A stretch of 64,000 nt of DNA from Micrococcales bacterium 31B (GTDB lineage: Bacteria; Actinomycetota; Actinomycetes; Actinomycetales; Dermabacteraceae): assembly GCA_022803075.1 (NCBI GenBank), contig JAFFTF010000007.1, forward strand, positions 34,814-98,813. Direction: 5' to 3'. The position numbers and the translations under genes are program-made. Below, piece by piece: positions 15,705 through 24,900 of this stretch. The first letter of the stretch is position 1. Each line of letters opens with the position of its first letter. The notes under the pieces are model-generated. The model was not told the DNA's origin, ran no database searches, and worked only from the letters and a program-made list of their open reading frames with translations.

Positions 15705-16431
15705 GGGCTGGTTTCGCAGTTTTCGTGGTTTTCAGTGTTTTAAGGGTTTCGTGAGGGCGGGCTTCTCTCTCGTCGATGATCTGGCGATCGACTACCCGCA
15801 GGCGTCGGTCCGCGCGCTCGGCGACGACCCCCGAGTGCGTCACGAGCAGCACTGCCGCGCCCTTTTCGCGGGCATGGGTGAACAGGGTATCGATCACCTC
15901 TAGGGCGGTTTCTTCGTCCAGTGCGGCCGTGGGCTCGTCTGCGATGACTATCTTCGGGTTGGTGACGAGCGCCCGGGCCACGGCCACGCGCTGCTGTTCA
16001 CCGCCCGAAAGCTGAGTGACTTTTTCGCGCGAGGGAACCCCCATGTGCTCCAACAGAGCCTGCGCCTCTGACTCGGCCGCCGTTCTCGTCGCTCCCTCCA
16101 TGAGGAGCGGAATCATGACGTTCTCGGTCGGGGTGAGTTCAGAAACCAATTGCGGTTGCTGAAAGACAACCCCGATGTGTTCGCGGCGAATGCGGGCGGC
16201 TTTACGTTCGCTCGTGCCGGTGATGCGCTCGCCTTGCACGCTGACCTGGCCTTGAAGAGGCCTGATGAGGCCAAGTAGGCACCAGAGCAGGGTGGATTTA
16301 CCGCTGCCTGACCGGCCCATCAATGCGACGATCTCACCAGGTTCGATCGCGAAAGTGGCGTCTTCGAGCAGGGGCAGGCCTGGGTACCCTAAGCTGAGAT
16401 TCTCGGCAAACAAACCGGTGTTCGCAGTCAT
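15691..16431 (-). CDS. ABC transporter ATP-binding protein (MacB/LolD class)
   Basis: 246 residues. Walker A is GRSGSGKSTL, the Q-loop is VVFQQPQLVSELT, the ABC signature LSGGEQQRVAVARAL, Walker B IVIADEPTAALDEE and the H-loop LLVTHSG. The class is that which pairs with FtsX/MacB-type permeases acting on periplasmic or membrane substrates. Its ATG overlaps the permease stop (ATGA). The last 20 residues (ETLKTLKTTKTAKP...) are low complexity. It is third in the small-peptide/permease/ATPase operon. Codon choice is visibly less G/C-biased than in neighbouring housekeeping genes. Confidence 0.92.
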   Translation of the reverse strand: MTANTGLFAENLSLGYPGLPLLEDATFAIEPGEIVALMGRSGSGKSTLLWCLLGLIRPLQGQVSVQGERITGTSERKAARIRREHIGVVFQQPQLVSELTPTENVMIPLLMEGATRTAAESEAQALLEHMGVPSREKVTQLSGGEQQRVAVARALVTNPKIVIADEPTAALDEETALEVIDTLFTHAREKGAAVLLVTHSGVVAERADRRLRVVDRQIIDEREARPHETLKTLKTTKTAKPALTAP

Positions 16432-18611
16432 GAGAGGGTTCCTATCGGGTCGGTCGTGATTCGAGAGATGAGTGCTCGCGTTGACAGCCCCCAGAAGGCC
16501 ACGCAGGCACCGATGGATGTTACGGCGATGGCGATGAACGTGGGGTAGTCAATGAACATGTTTTCGTAGGCTCCGCCCAAAAACGCACCGAGGTACCAGT
16601 ACGTTGCGAGCCCTACTGCGATTCCGACGCCGAGGGGTAGAAGCACATGCACTCGCGACAGCGACCACAGCAACGAGGGGCGCCGCCACAGGAGGGTCAA
16701 GGGCAGTGCGGAGGCATTGCGTCTCAGCATGGCTTGCCAGGCGTTATAGGCCACGGTGAGGGTGAGAAAGGTCAGCGCCACGGGTGCGAAGAGGAGTAGC
16801 CACTTGATGTGCTGGAACGTCAATTCTGCATTGCCGCTGCCACCCAACACGGTGGCCATGCCGCCGTGATCGACGGCGAGGGCTGAAATCGCCACGGTGT
16901 CGATGCTGCCGGTGTCGGTGCCGAACACGAGCATGGGCAGGTCAAGTGCGTCGGCGGACGTCTGTTCGACCGCGTTGACGTCGAGGTTGCGAACGAAGTA
17001 GGGGTCGGAGTCGCTGGTGTAGCGCAGGGCCATCGCCCGGAACAGCTCATCGCGCGCTGAACCCACGACCTGAGGCGTGTCACCGGCGTCGCATGGCAAC
17101 GACAGCGCGCTCAGATCGGCGCAGTGGCCCACAAAAATGGCATTTGACCAGCGCTGCGCGGTGGCCGGCGTGAAGTCCACAGACAGGGCATGCAACTCGG
17201 GGGTCCGCGCGAGGTCCTCCCGGAAGGCTGCGCCGGCGGTGGTGGGTAGGGTGATGAGCACCGCCCTGTCCCCAAATTGCGCAAAGGTGCGCTCGCTGGC
17301 GCGAACTGCGTCGCCGAACGTGGAGCCAAACAATTGCAGTGCGGCGCACACCACGAGGGCGCCTGCCATCGCGATACTGACTCCTATCGGCAACGTTCGA
17401 ATGTCGGTCGCGCTCGCAGAACTGACCAACGAGTCTGGATTGCTGGTTCTCCGGCGTCGGGTGGCGAGTAGTGCGCGCAAGGGCACATAGAGTGCCACGG
17501 GTGCCGTGGCCACGAGAATGAAGACCAGCCCCGGGAATATAGCCGGCCGTAGCATCTCAGGCGCCAGAGAACTCCAGTTCTGGCTGATAGCGAGCAGCGA
17601 GACGGGTGCCAGAAGTGCCGCCACCTGTGGCCGCAGCAGCCACTTCAGCCTGTGCTTGCGCGCACGGTGCAGCGCGCGTGTGAAACGAAGGCTGCGACCG
17701 CAAAACAACATGACGACCAGCAGAGCCGCCACGCTGGGTGCTGCGAGCAGCCAGGGTCGAGAGGCCCGAAGATCGGCCGGCATGAGGTAGTAATTCACCA
17801 CCGGAATGGTGAGCGGCGCATACGTGGCCGCATAGAGGCCTGCGGTGAGAAGAACGACCGCGGCTACTGCCGGCGGCGCGGCCTCGCCCAGGAGCATTGA
17901 AACCAGAAAACTGCGTCGCGCTCCCATGGAACGCAGGGCCCTCACGGCCGCGCGACGAGACTTCATGGAGACGCTCACGAGCACCCACGCGAATGCGGCC
18001 GCCGGCAACACCAAGAGGGCGACTGACACGGCGTGAAAGCCTGTCTCGGATTCACTGTTGTAGGTGATGGGGGTGCGGGCAGGTGGTCCGAAACCACGTG
18101 ATGGGACTGCAATGGCCTTCGCATCGAAGAGGTTTGCCACCCGAGGGTTGGCCACGCCCCACTTTTCGTCGCGATGAGTCAGCCCGGCCTCGCCAACGGT
18201 GCCCGCGACCAGACCCCACGGGCTCAGGGTGCCCTGCGGATACTTCGCGGCGAGTGCAGGAGATAGGTACGTCTCGCCGGGCTCGGGCCATGCGGTGAGC
18301 CCACGAGGCGGAGCCTCGGAACCCAGCGGTTGAGCCACGAGAATATTGGTATCGCTGGTGCCGGTGTAGTAGTACGCTCCCCGGGTGTCGGTCGGGGTGC
18401 CGGAGTCGACGTTGTCAAACGCGATGGGTGCCCTCAGTTCATCGCGTTGTTGCACGCCAGCATAGACGGCGTGGGTGACCCCCGGGATGGACGCAGTGAA
18501 CCCGAGGCACAGCACGGCTAGCAAAACGGCGACGAACTGACCTGCGCGGTCACGGGTGGATCGCGCCGAACGCCAACCGATACGGAAGCCGTGCCATGCC
18601 CCGGTAGTCAC
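16428..18611 (-). CDS. FtsX-like ABC permease, 727 residues (peptide-associated family)
   Basis: GTG start at 18611, only 3 nt after the upstream peptide stop. The N-terminal transmembrane segment (residues 25-45) is followed by a large extracytoplasmic domain with PEPGETYLSPALAAKYP and GTVGEAGLTHRDE. Then come several membrane helices, a second extracytoplasmic domain (about 440-590) and a final helix group, giving a duplicated FtsX/MacB-like layout of roughly eight to ten helices. The permease at 54024-56162 shares both external motifs, so the two are paralogues. The size and neighbours resemble bacteriocin-associated integral membrane proteins. Substrate or immunity role is inferred. Confidence 0.82.
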   Translation of the reverse strand: MTTGAWHGFRIGWRSARSTRDRAGQFVAVLLAVLCLGFTASIPGVTHAVYAGVQQRDELRAPIAFDNVDSGTPTDTRGAYYYTGTSDTNILVAQPLGSEAPPRGLTAWPEPGETYLSPALAAKYPQGTLSPWGLVAGTVGEAGLTHRDEKWGVANPRVANLFDAKAIAVPSRGFGPPARTPITYNSESETGFHAVSVALLVLPAAAFAWVLVSVSMKSRRAAVRALRSMGARRSFLVSMLLGEAAPPAVAAVVLLTAGLYAATYAPLTIPVVNYYLMPADLRASRPWLLAAPSVAALLVVMLFCGRSLRFTRALHRARKHRLKWLLRPQVAALLAPVSLLAISQNWSSLAPEMLRPAIFPGLVFILVATAPVALYVPLRALLATRRRRTSNPDSLVSSASATDIRTLPIGVSIAMAGALVVCAALQLFGSTFGDAVRASERTFAQFGDRAVLITLPTTAGAAFREDLARTPELHALSVDFTPATAQRWSNAIFVGHCADLSALSLPCDAGDTPQVVGSARDELFRAMALRYTSDSDPYFVRNLDVNAVEQTSADALDLPMLVFGTDTGSIDTVAISALAVDHGGMATVLGGSGNAELTFQHIKWLLLFAPVALTFLTLTVAYNAWQAMLRRNASALPLTLLWRRPSLLWSLSRVHVLLPLGVGIAVGLATYWYLGAFLGGAYENMFIDYPTFIAIAVTSIGACVAFWGLSTRALISRITTDPIGTLS

Positions 18612-18614
18612 GGA

Positions 18615-18943
18615 CTAACCCAAACTCGACGAGCACGTTGACGGTACGAGAGAGCCGTTGTCAATACGCGAGAAGATTTCTCGGGGGCTCTCCACGAGGT
18701 TAACGGTTGCCGTCTGCTGATACACGTTCACGATGCCCGTGCGGACCGTGGAGCCGCTCGCAGACTTGGCCATGCCGAAAGCACCTTTGCTGTTTTGCTC
18801 GGTCTTTTGAGCGGAAAGAGTGGCCGGGCCGGTCCAGGCCCGCACCCCCGGTCGACTGACCTCGAGGGCTTGGGCGGCGCTACCCACACTGATCAGGGAA
18901 AGCGATAGCAGCGCCCCCCCAGGCCTTGTTTGCGGAATTTCAT
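18615..18943 (-). pseudogene. Small secreted peptide precursor, frameshifted in a 7-G tract
   Basis: ATG 18943 (ATGGAG ribosome site upstream) opens MKFRKQGLGG but meets a stop after 16 codons. The same bases read in the next frame complete a textbook signal peptide: basic KFRKQ, hydrophobic GLGGALLSLSLISVG, cleavage site SAAQA, then LEVSRPGVRAWTGP and about 80 more residues ending CSSSLG. The switch occurs in a G7 run on the minus strand (18914-18920); eight Gs would restore one frame of about 109 residues. The reading frame is also open from 19010, but a good promoter places transcription start near 18993. It is followed after 3 nt by the permease. This may be a mutation, a phase-variable tract or a homopolymer sequencing error. 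Confidence 0.7.
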
Positions 18944-18999
18944 GATTGCTCCATTGCGATGGTGGATGGTGTCGACTCGACCAGGGATCCGGATTACTG

Positions 19000-19029
19000 A
19001 TCATAATCATGGGTTTTAAGGGGAGGCAA
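19000..19029 (-). promoter_or_regulatory. Promoter of the peptide/permease/ATPase operon
   Basis: On the minus strand TTGCCT (19029-19024), an 18-nt spacer and TATGAT (19005-19000) form a good housekeeping promoter. The predicted start near 18993 leaves a leader of about 50 nt to ATG 18943. Between it and the helicase terminator (19030-19235) I see no gene. Confidence 0.55.
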
Positions 19030-19235
19030 CCCCATATTTCAGGGGTCAGTGCGGAAAGTCGACTTACGAAGTAGCCTGGGTGTTTTCGTATGCTTCGCTA
19101 ATAGTGGACCGGCTCGGTTTAGTGCGTCGCCCCGAATGAGCGCTGGCTTGATGATCGTTGTTGTATCTGGCTGTCGTCACCATCGCGGCGTCGAACGACA
19201 TGCGATGGCGAACGTTCGCTTGTGCGTAGCAACGC

Positions 19236-19266
19236 AAAAACGGCGGCACCCTCGCGGGTGCCGCCG
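19236..19266 (-). terminator. Rho-independent terminator of the DEAD-box helicase gene
   Basis: A 10-bp perfect stem (CGGCGGCACC 19241-19250 with 19257-19266, 6-nt loop) is followed on the minus strand by five Us (19240-19236). It lies 31 nt after the helicase stop. Confidence 0.9.
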
Positions 19267-19297
19267 TAAGTCTTGGTGAACTCGATCGAGACGAACG

Positions 19298-21130
19298 CTA
19301 CTCTGCCGAGCCTTCGCCCGCGGGGCGGCGCGTGCGGCGACGGCGACGCGGGGCCGCGGTCACCTCTCCGCCCAGGGAGTTCGAGGTCTTTTCGACAGAA
19401 GCCGACACGACCGGCGGGGTCGTCACGACGGACCCGCTGATGGAGCCACCGCTCGCACCGCTCCCACCGCTCCCTGTGGGAGCCTGCCCGGCGGGCTGGC
19501 CGCCCGCACCGCGTGCGCCACGCGTGCGGCGACGCTCGCGCTTCTGGCGCGGCTGGCGCTCGCCCGCATCGGTCGACTGCTCTGGGCCCGCATCCCCGCC
19601 GCGCGCTCCGCCACGACCCTCGCCGCGGCCCTCCTCACGGCGCGAACCGCGGCCGCCCGACGACGGGCCACCCTGGCGTCCGCCCCGACCCCCACGATCG
19701 CCCCGACCGCCACGACCATCGCGCGAGTCGCGGCCCTTGCCGCGGCGCTGACCGGTCTCGCCGAGGTCTTCGAGCTCTTCGGCGTCCAGGCCCTCGCGGG
19801 TGCGCTGGGCGCGCGGCAGCGTGCCCTTGACGCCCTGGGGAATATCGAGGTCAATAAACAGGTGCTCCGACGTGGAGTACGTTTCGAGCGGCACGTTGAT
19901 GTCTAGCCCGAGCGCCTTGTTGATGACGCTCCAGCGGGTCATGTCCTCCCAGTCCACGAACGTCACCGCGGTGCCCTTGTTGCCCGCGCGGCCGGTGCGG
20001 CCGGTGCGGTGCAGGTAGACCTTCTCGTCTTCGGGGCACTCGTGGTTGACCACGTGCGTGACATCGTCAATGTCGATGCCGCGCGCGGCCACATCGGTGG
20101 CGACCAACACGTCGACCTTGCCGTTACGGAACGCGCGCAGGGCCTGCTCGCGGGCGCCCTGGCCCATGTCGCCATGCAGGGGAGCGGCGGCAAAGCCGCG
20201 GTCCTGCAGGTCGCGGGCCGTGCGGTCGGCGGTGCGCTTGGTGCGCGCGAACACGACGGTGAGGCCGCGGCCGTTGGACTGCAAAATGCGCGCCAGCACC
20301 TCGATCTTGTCGAGCGCGTGCGCACGGTAGACCACCTGCTTGATGTCAGCCTTCGTGATGCCCTGATCTTCGGGGTCATGCGCGCGAATGTGCGTGGGCC
20401 GGCTCATGAACCGGCGCGCGAGCGCCACCACGGGCCCCGGCATGGTGGCCGAGAACAGCATCGTGTGGCGCGTCGCGGCGACGTTTTTCAAAATCTTCTC
20501 GACGTCTTCGAGAAACCCGAGGTCAAGCATTTCGTCGGCCTCATCGAGCACCACCGTGGTGACATACTTAAGGTTCAGCAAACCCTGACGTTGCAGGTCG
20601 ATCAGGCGGCCGGGCGTGCCCACGACCACCTCGACGCCCTTCTTCAGGGCCTCCACCTGCGGTTCGAACGCGCGACCACCGTAAATGGTGGTGACGCGAA
20701 TGCCGCGCAGGGTGCCCGCATCGGCGAGGTCTTTGCCCACCTGAATGGCGAGCTCGCGCGTAGGCACAACCACGAGGCCCTGCGGCGCTCCGGGCACGGC
20801 CAGGGCGTCGAAGCCCTCGTCGTTCGGGGCCAACACGTTTTGGAGCATCGGCAGGCCGAACCCGAGCGTCTTGCCCGTGCCCGTCTTGGCCTGGCCGATG
20901 ATGTCGTGGCGGCTCAGCGCGACCGGCAGCGTCATCGATTGAATGGGGAACGGGTGCGTGATGCCCTTCGCGGCGAGCGCCTGCACGATGTCTTCGTGCA
21001 AACCGAAATCGCCGAACGACTGCTGGGCTGCCTCTTCGGGAGTCACATCGACAACCTCGGGCGTTGCTTCGGAGTCGGCAACGGTGGGGGTGGCCTCGTG
21101 GGCCGAATCTACGGTGGAATCTTGGGGCAC
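19298..21130 (-). CDS. DEAD-box ATP-dependent RNA helicase (RhlE/CsdA-like)
   Basis: RNA-unwinding enzyme of cold adaptation, ribosome assembly or mRNA decay. It has 610 residues from GTG 21130 (AAAGG upstream). Order: acidic N-tail to residue 35, Q motif region (FGDFGLHEDIVQAL), motif I AKTGTGKT, Ia PTRELA, II VLDEADEML, III SATMP, IV-VI ending HRTGRTGRAG. After about residue 440 comes an Arg-Gly-rich disordered tail of about 150 residues (many GRGG/RGG units), typical of RNA-binding tails. The longer reading frame to 21313 was rejected because it runs through the leader. It follows DUF3107 as in other actinobacteria. Confidence 0.92.
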   Translation of the reverse strand: MPQDSTVDSAHEATPTVADSEATPEVVDVTPEEAAQQSFGDFGLHEDIVQALAAKGITHPFPIQSMTLPVALSRHDIIGQAKTGTGKTLGFGLPMLQNVLAPNDEGFDALAVPGAPQGLVVVPTRELAIQVGKDLADAGTLRGIRVTTIYGGRAFEPQVEALKKGVEVVVGTPGRLIDLQRQGLLNLKYVTTVVLDEADEMLDLGFLEDVEKILKNVAATRHTMLFSATMPGPVVALARRFMSRPTHIRAHDPEDQGITKADIKQVVYRAHALDKIEVLARILQSNGRGLTVVFARTKRTADRTARDLQDRGFAAAPLHGDMGQGAREQALRAFRNGKVDVLVATDVAARGIDIDDVTHVVNHECPEDEKVYLHRTGRTGRAGNKGTAVTFVDWEDMTRWSVINKALGLDINVPLETYSTSEHLFIDLDIPQGVKGTLPRAQRTREGLDAEELEDLGETGQRRGKGRDSRDGRGGRGDRGGRGGRQGGPSSGGRGSRREEGRGEGRGGARGGDAGPEQSTDAGERQPRQKRERRRTRGARGAGGQPAGQAPTGSGGSGASGGSISGSVVTTPPVVSASVEKTSNSLGGEVTAAPRRRRRTRRPAGEGSAE

Positions 21131-21430
21131 GAAATGGCCTTTACTGCTTAACGGCCGATCGCGCTGCCACCTGGGGGCGCGCGCGGCGCATGGAAAAAAA
21201 CTAGTGACGTGGGTGAGTGGTCGAACTCGCGGCGGCTGGCCGGAGCGAAAGGGCCTCAGGCGGCGCATTCGCGTGGGCGCGGGGCCGTGTCGGCACGCGT
21301 TCGCGCGCCGCATCGAGCTGCGGATTCACACTCAAAAGTCTCTTAAGAGTAACCCACGGTCGCATTTTGTGCCCTCGTAGTGTGGCGTTCGTGGCGTTGG
21401 CAGAGGCGCGGCTGCGCTTGGAAACAACAG
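21131..21430 (-). other. Long leader upstream of the helicase gene
   Basis: About 300 bases without a convincing gene separate the DUF3107 terminator from the helicase start. It may hold the helicase promoter and a long 5' UTR, which would be usual for cold-responsive helicases, but I cannot define a promoter or a structure with confidence. Confidence 0.3.
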
Positions 21431-21475
21431 ACGGCGGCTGCGCGGCGGGTGAAACCCGGGGGGCGCAGCCGCCGT
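21431..21475 (-). terminator. Terminator after DUF3107
   Basis: A 13-bp perfect stem (21431-21443 with 21463-21475) has an inner CGGGT/ACCCG hairpin in the loop. On the minus strand it is followed by the T-rich CTGTTGTTT. It lies 57 nt past the DUF3107 stop. Confidence 0.75.
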
Positions 21476-21532
21476 CGTGAAGGTATTGCGGCCGGGTAGG
21501 CCGCGGGTTCGCGTGGCGGTGGGTGCGGCTTG

Positions 21533-21754
21533 CTAGCCGATGAAACCGACGCGGCGCGGCTCCTCGGCCGCGATCTCGACATAGGCGAGGGTCGAACTCG
21601 GCACCAGCACGCTACGGCCCTTCGCGTCTTTCAGCACCAGAGGTTTCGCGTCCTTCAGCGCGGCGTCCACGAGGCTGTGCACCTCATCGGCGGTCTGGTC
21701 GGACTCGAGGCGCAGTTCGCGGGCCGAGTTTTGCACGCCAATGCGAATTTCCAT
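21533..21754 (-). CDS. DUF3107 protein, 73 residues
   Basis: A small cytoplasmic protein conserved in Actinomycetota, function unknown. It matches the family from MEIRIGVQNSARELRLES through VLVPSSTLAYVEIAAEEPRR to the end GFIG. ATG 21754 is preferred because AAAGGCG lies just upstream and the family begins there; an in-frame GTG at 21769 is an alternative. It usually neighbours the DEAD-box helicase and the AdnAB helicase-nuclease genes, as here. Confidence 0.92.
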   Translation of the reverse strand: MEIRIGVQNSARELRLESDQTADEVHSLVDAALKDAKPLVLKDAKGRSVLVPSSTLAYVEIAAEEPRRVGFIG

Positions 21755-21954
21755 GGGTTCGCCTTTCACTGTTTTTACGGTCCCTCGATTCTAACGAAAC
21801 GGGCCCTCAACAGCCTCCGAAAAGAGGCCCGGCGATTATGCCTCCCGCGAAAGGCCCTGACGCCGCGGGGGTACGGCTCGCGTCGCGTGCGCTGGGACGG
21901 GGCCGCGCGGGCGTCCGATTCAAAAACCTGGGTGACCTGTGATTGGCTTGCACC

Positions 21955-24900
21955 ATGAACGAGCGGAAGGCAGAAGCGCACCCTACCGGTGCGCGGGGCG
22001 GGCTGGGCGGCGCAGAGCTGCCGCAGTGCGTAGCCGTGCGCTCGGCCCCACCGCGGCAGGCAGAGCAGTTCACCCCCGATCCGGCGCAGGCCGCCGTACT
22101 CGCGGCAACGAGCCGTGCGCATCGACTCGTGTGGGGCGCCGCGGGCACGGGCAAGAGCCTGCTCGCGGTCGAAGACGTCGCGCGGCGCGTTCGCGAGCGA
22201 GAGCTCGCTGCCGATGAGGTCATGGTGCTCGCGCCCACCCGCACGCGCGCCGCGGCACTGCGCGACCAGTTGGCCTCTCGACTGGAGCAGGCCACGGGAG
22301 CGGCGATGGTGCGCACCGCGACGTCCCTCGCGTTTGCACTGCTGCGCAAGCACGCCATCGAGCGCGGTGCGCCCGCCCCTTACCTGCTCACCGGCCCCGA
22401 GTTTGATACGCGCCTCGCCGACCTGTTGGAGGGCCACGCCGCACACGGGGGCGGCCCGGAATGGCCCGCCACGCTGCGTCCCGAGGTGCGCGAACTGCTG
22501 GAGTTCCGCACCGAACTGCGCGACCTCTTCATGCGCGCCGCCGAAGCCGACCTCGATGCGGCGGGCCTCGCCGCACTCGGTCAGCGAGCGGGCCGCGCAG
22601 ACTGGGTGGCCGCCGCCGCAGTGCTCGAAGAGTTCGAGATCACCGCGAAGCTCGCCGTCGGCGGCACCCCCGACGGGGCGCGCCGCTACCACTCGTCCGA
22701 ACTGATCCGCGCCGCGACGCACCTGCTGCGCGACGAGCGCGAATCGCTCGGCCTGCCCAGCTACTCGCTGATCGTGGTCGACGACTTTCAGGAGGCCAGC
22801 GACGCCACGGCCGGCCTGCTCGACGCCCTCGTGGCGCGCGGCGCCCGGCTCCTCGTGCTCACCAACCCTGACGTCGCCGTGCAATCGTTTCGCGGGGCCC
22901 TGCCGGGCCTCGGCCAGCGCGCGCGCGAACGCTGGCCCGGCCCGTGGGGCGAGTTCGAACTGAGCACCCAGCACCGTTTCGCCGGGCGGCCCGCGCTCGC
23001 CATCGCCGCGCGTCAGGTGGCCGAAGCCCTGCCCGGCCTCGGCCCCACGCGCGGGGCGAGGGGGTCGGACGCCCCCGTGGGCACACCCAGCGCCGGGCCG
23101 GGTGCCGGGTGGCCGGGTGCGGGCGGGTCGGGTGCGGGCGGCCCTGGTGCGGCCGGGCCGGGTGCCGGGTGGCCGGGTGCGGGCGGCCCTGGTGCGGGCG
23201 GCCCTGGTGCGGGCGGCGAGGTGCGGCTCGGGGTGTATCCCAGCCCGCACGACGAGTACGTCGCCGTCGCTGCCGACATGCGCCGCGCCCACCTCGAACA
23301 CGGCGTGGCCTGGAACGACATGGCCGTGATCGTGCGCACCGCCGCGCTCGCCCGGGAGTGGCACAGCGCGCTCGAACGCGCGGGCGTCACGGTGCGCGTA
23401 GGTGCGAGCGACGCACCTCTGCACACGCACGATGCGGCGTGGCCGCTGCTGCGCTGCGTAGACCTCGCGGCCACGCCATCCACCGCGGGCGTCGACGACA
23501 TCGAGCGCCTGCTGCTCAGCGTCTATGGCCGGTGCAATTCGGTCGAGCTGCGGCGACTGCGGCGTGCGCTGCGAGCCCTCGCCCGCAGCGAGGGCGCCTC
23601 GCGATCGAGTGATGAACTGCTGCTCGAAGCCGCGTTCGACCCCGAACGCATCGAGCGAGTGGTCGGAGACCCCCGCCGCCACGCGCGAGATACCTGGGCG
23701 CGCGCACTGCAGCGCGTCGGCGCCATGCTGCAAGCCGCGAGCGAGGCGTTGGCGAGCGGCGTTGGCCCCGAACTGACCCTCTGGTCGGTGTGGCAGGCGG
23801 GCGGCCGGGCCGACGAATGGCGTGACGCCGTGCTGCGCGACACTCAGCTCGCTCGTGACGCCGACTCCTACCTCGATTCGGTCGTGGCCCTCTTCGCTGT
23901 GGCCTCTCGCGCGGTCGACCAGTCCGGGCACGTCTCCGCCGAAGCGTTCGTGCGCGGGCTGCAAGAACAACAGACAGCTCAAGACGTACTCACCTCGCGC
24001 CCCGGGCACGACGGCGTCAGCGTGCTGACACCGCAGAGCGCGGCGGGCCAGGAGTGGAGCCGTGTGTACCTGTGCAGCGTGCAGGACGGCACCTGGCCCA
24101 ACGTGAAACTGCGCTCCTCCCTGCTCGGCAGCGTCGACCTCCCGGCCGCCGTGCGCGGCGACTACTCGCCGCCCGGCACGCTCAGCGAGACGGAGCGGGC
24201 TGAAGAGCAGCGCGTCGCGCGTCGAGCCGTGATCGCCGACGAGCTGCGCTTCTTTCTCGCGGCGCTGACCAGGGCGCGCGACGCCGTGCTGTGCAGCGCG
24301 TACCAGGACGACGAGAACGCACCCTCGAGCCTCGTGCGCCTGCTGCGCCGGGCGGCTCCCGGCGCGGTGGGAGGGATGTCGCTGGGCGACGAACCGCAGC
24401 ACCCCGACGAACCGCCACACCCGGACGGGTCGCCGCACCCCGACGAGCCGCCACCGCCCGACTTCGAGGACGCCTTCACCTACACCGCGCCCCGCCCCTC
24501 GCTCGACCTGCGCACTCTCGTAGCCGACCTCCGCCGGGCCACACTCCGCTACGACCGCCTCCACGCGCTCAGCCACGCAGGCAGCGCGTCGGTCGATGCC
24601 AGCGAGGCCCACCTGGCGTCCGAACTCGTTGTGCCAGCGAGGCTCGTGCTCGCGCACCTCGCGGCCCAAGGTGTCGACCTCGCCGACCCCACTCGCTGGT
24701 ACAACGCGCGGAATACCTCCACCCCGCGACCGCTGTACCCCGCCGACCGCGACGTGCCGTTGTCTCCTTCGACCCTCGAGAACCTCGTCGAATGCACGGC
24801 GCGCTGGGCGCTGCAACAGGCCGGCGGCGACACGGTCTCCAGTACTCTCCAAGACCTGGGCACGCTTATTCACGAGCTCGCGGCGGAACATCCCGACGGA

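Noticed and set aside
18944..19010. Upstream ATG at 19010 as the true start of the small secreted peptide
   Set aside because: The encoded N-terminus (MIMISNPDPWSS...) is hydrophilic and not signal-like, and the best promoter puts the transcript start downstream of it. ATG 18943 with a frameshift explains the signal peptide better.
21775..24891. A 1038-codon minus-strand frame opposite adnA
   Set aside because: The plus strand carries complete helicase and nuclease motifs. The minus product is Arg/Gly/Ala-rich shadow sequence without domains.
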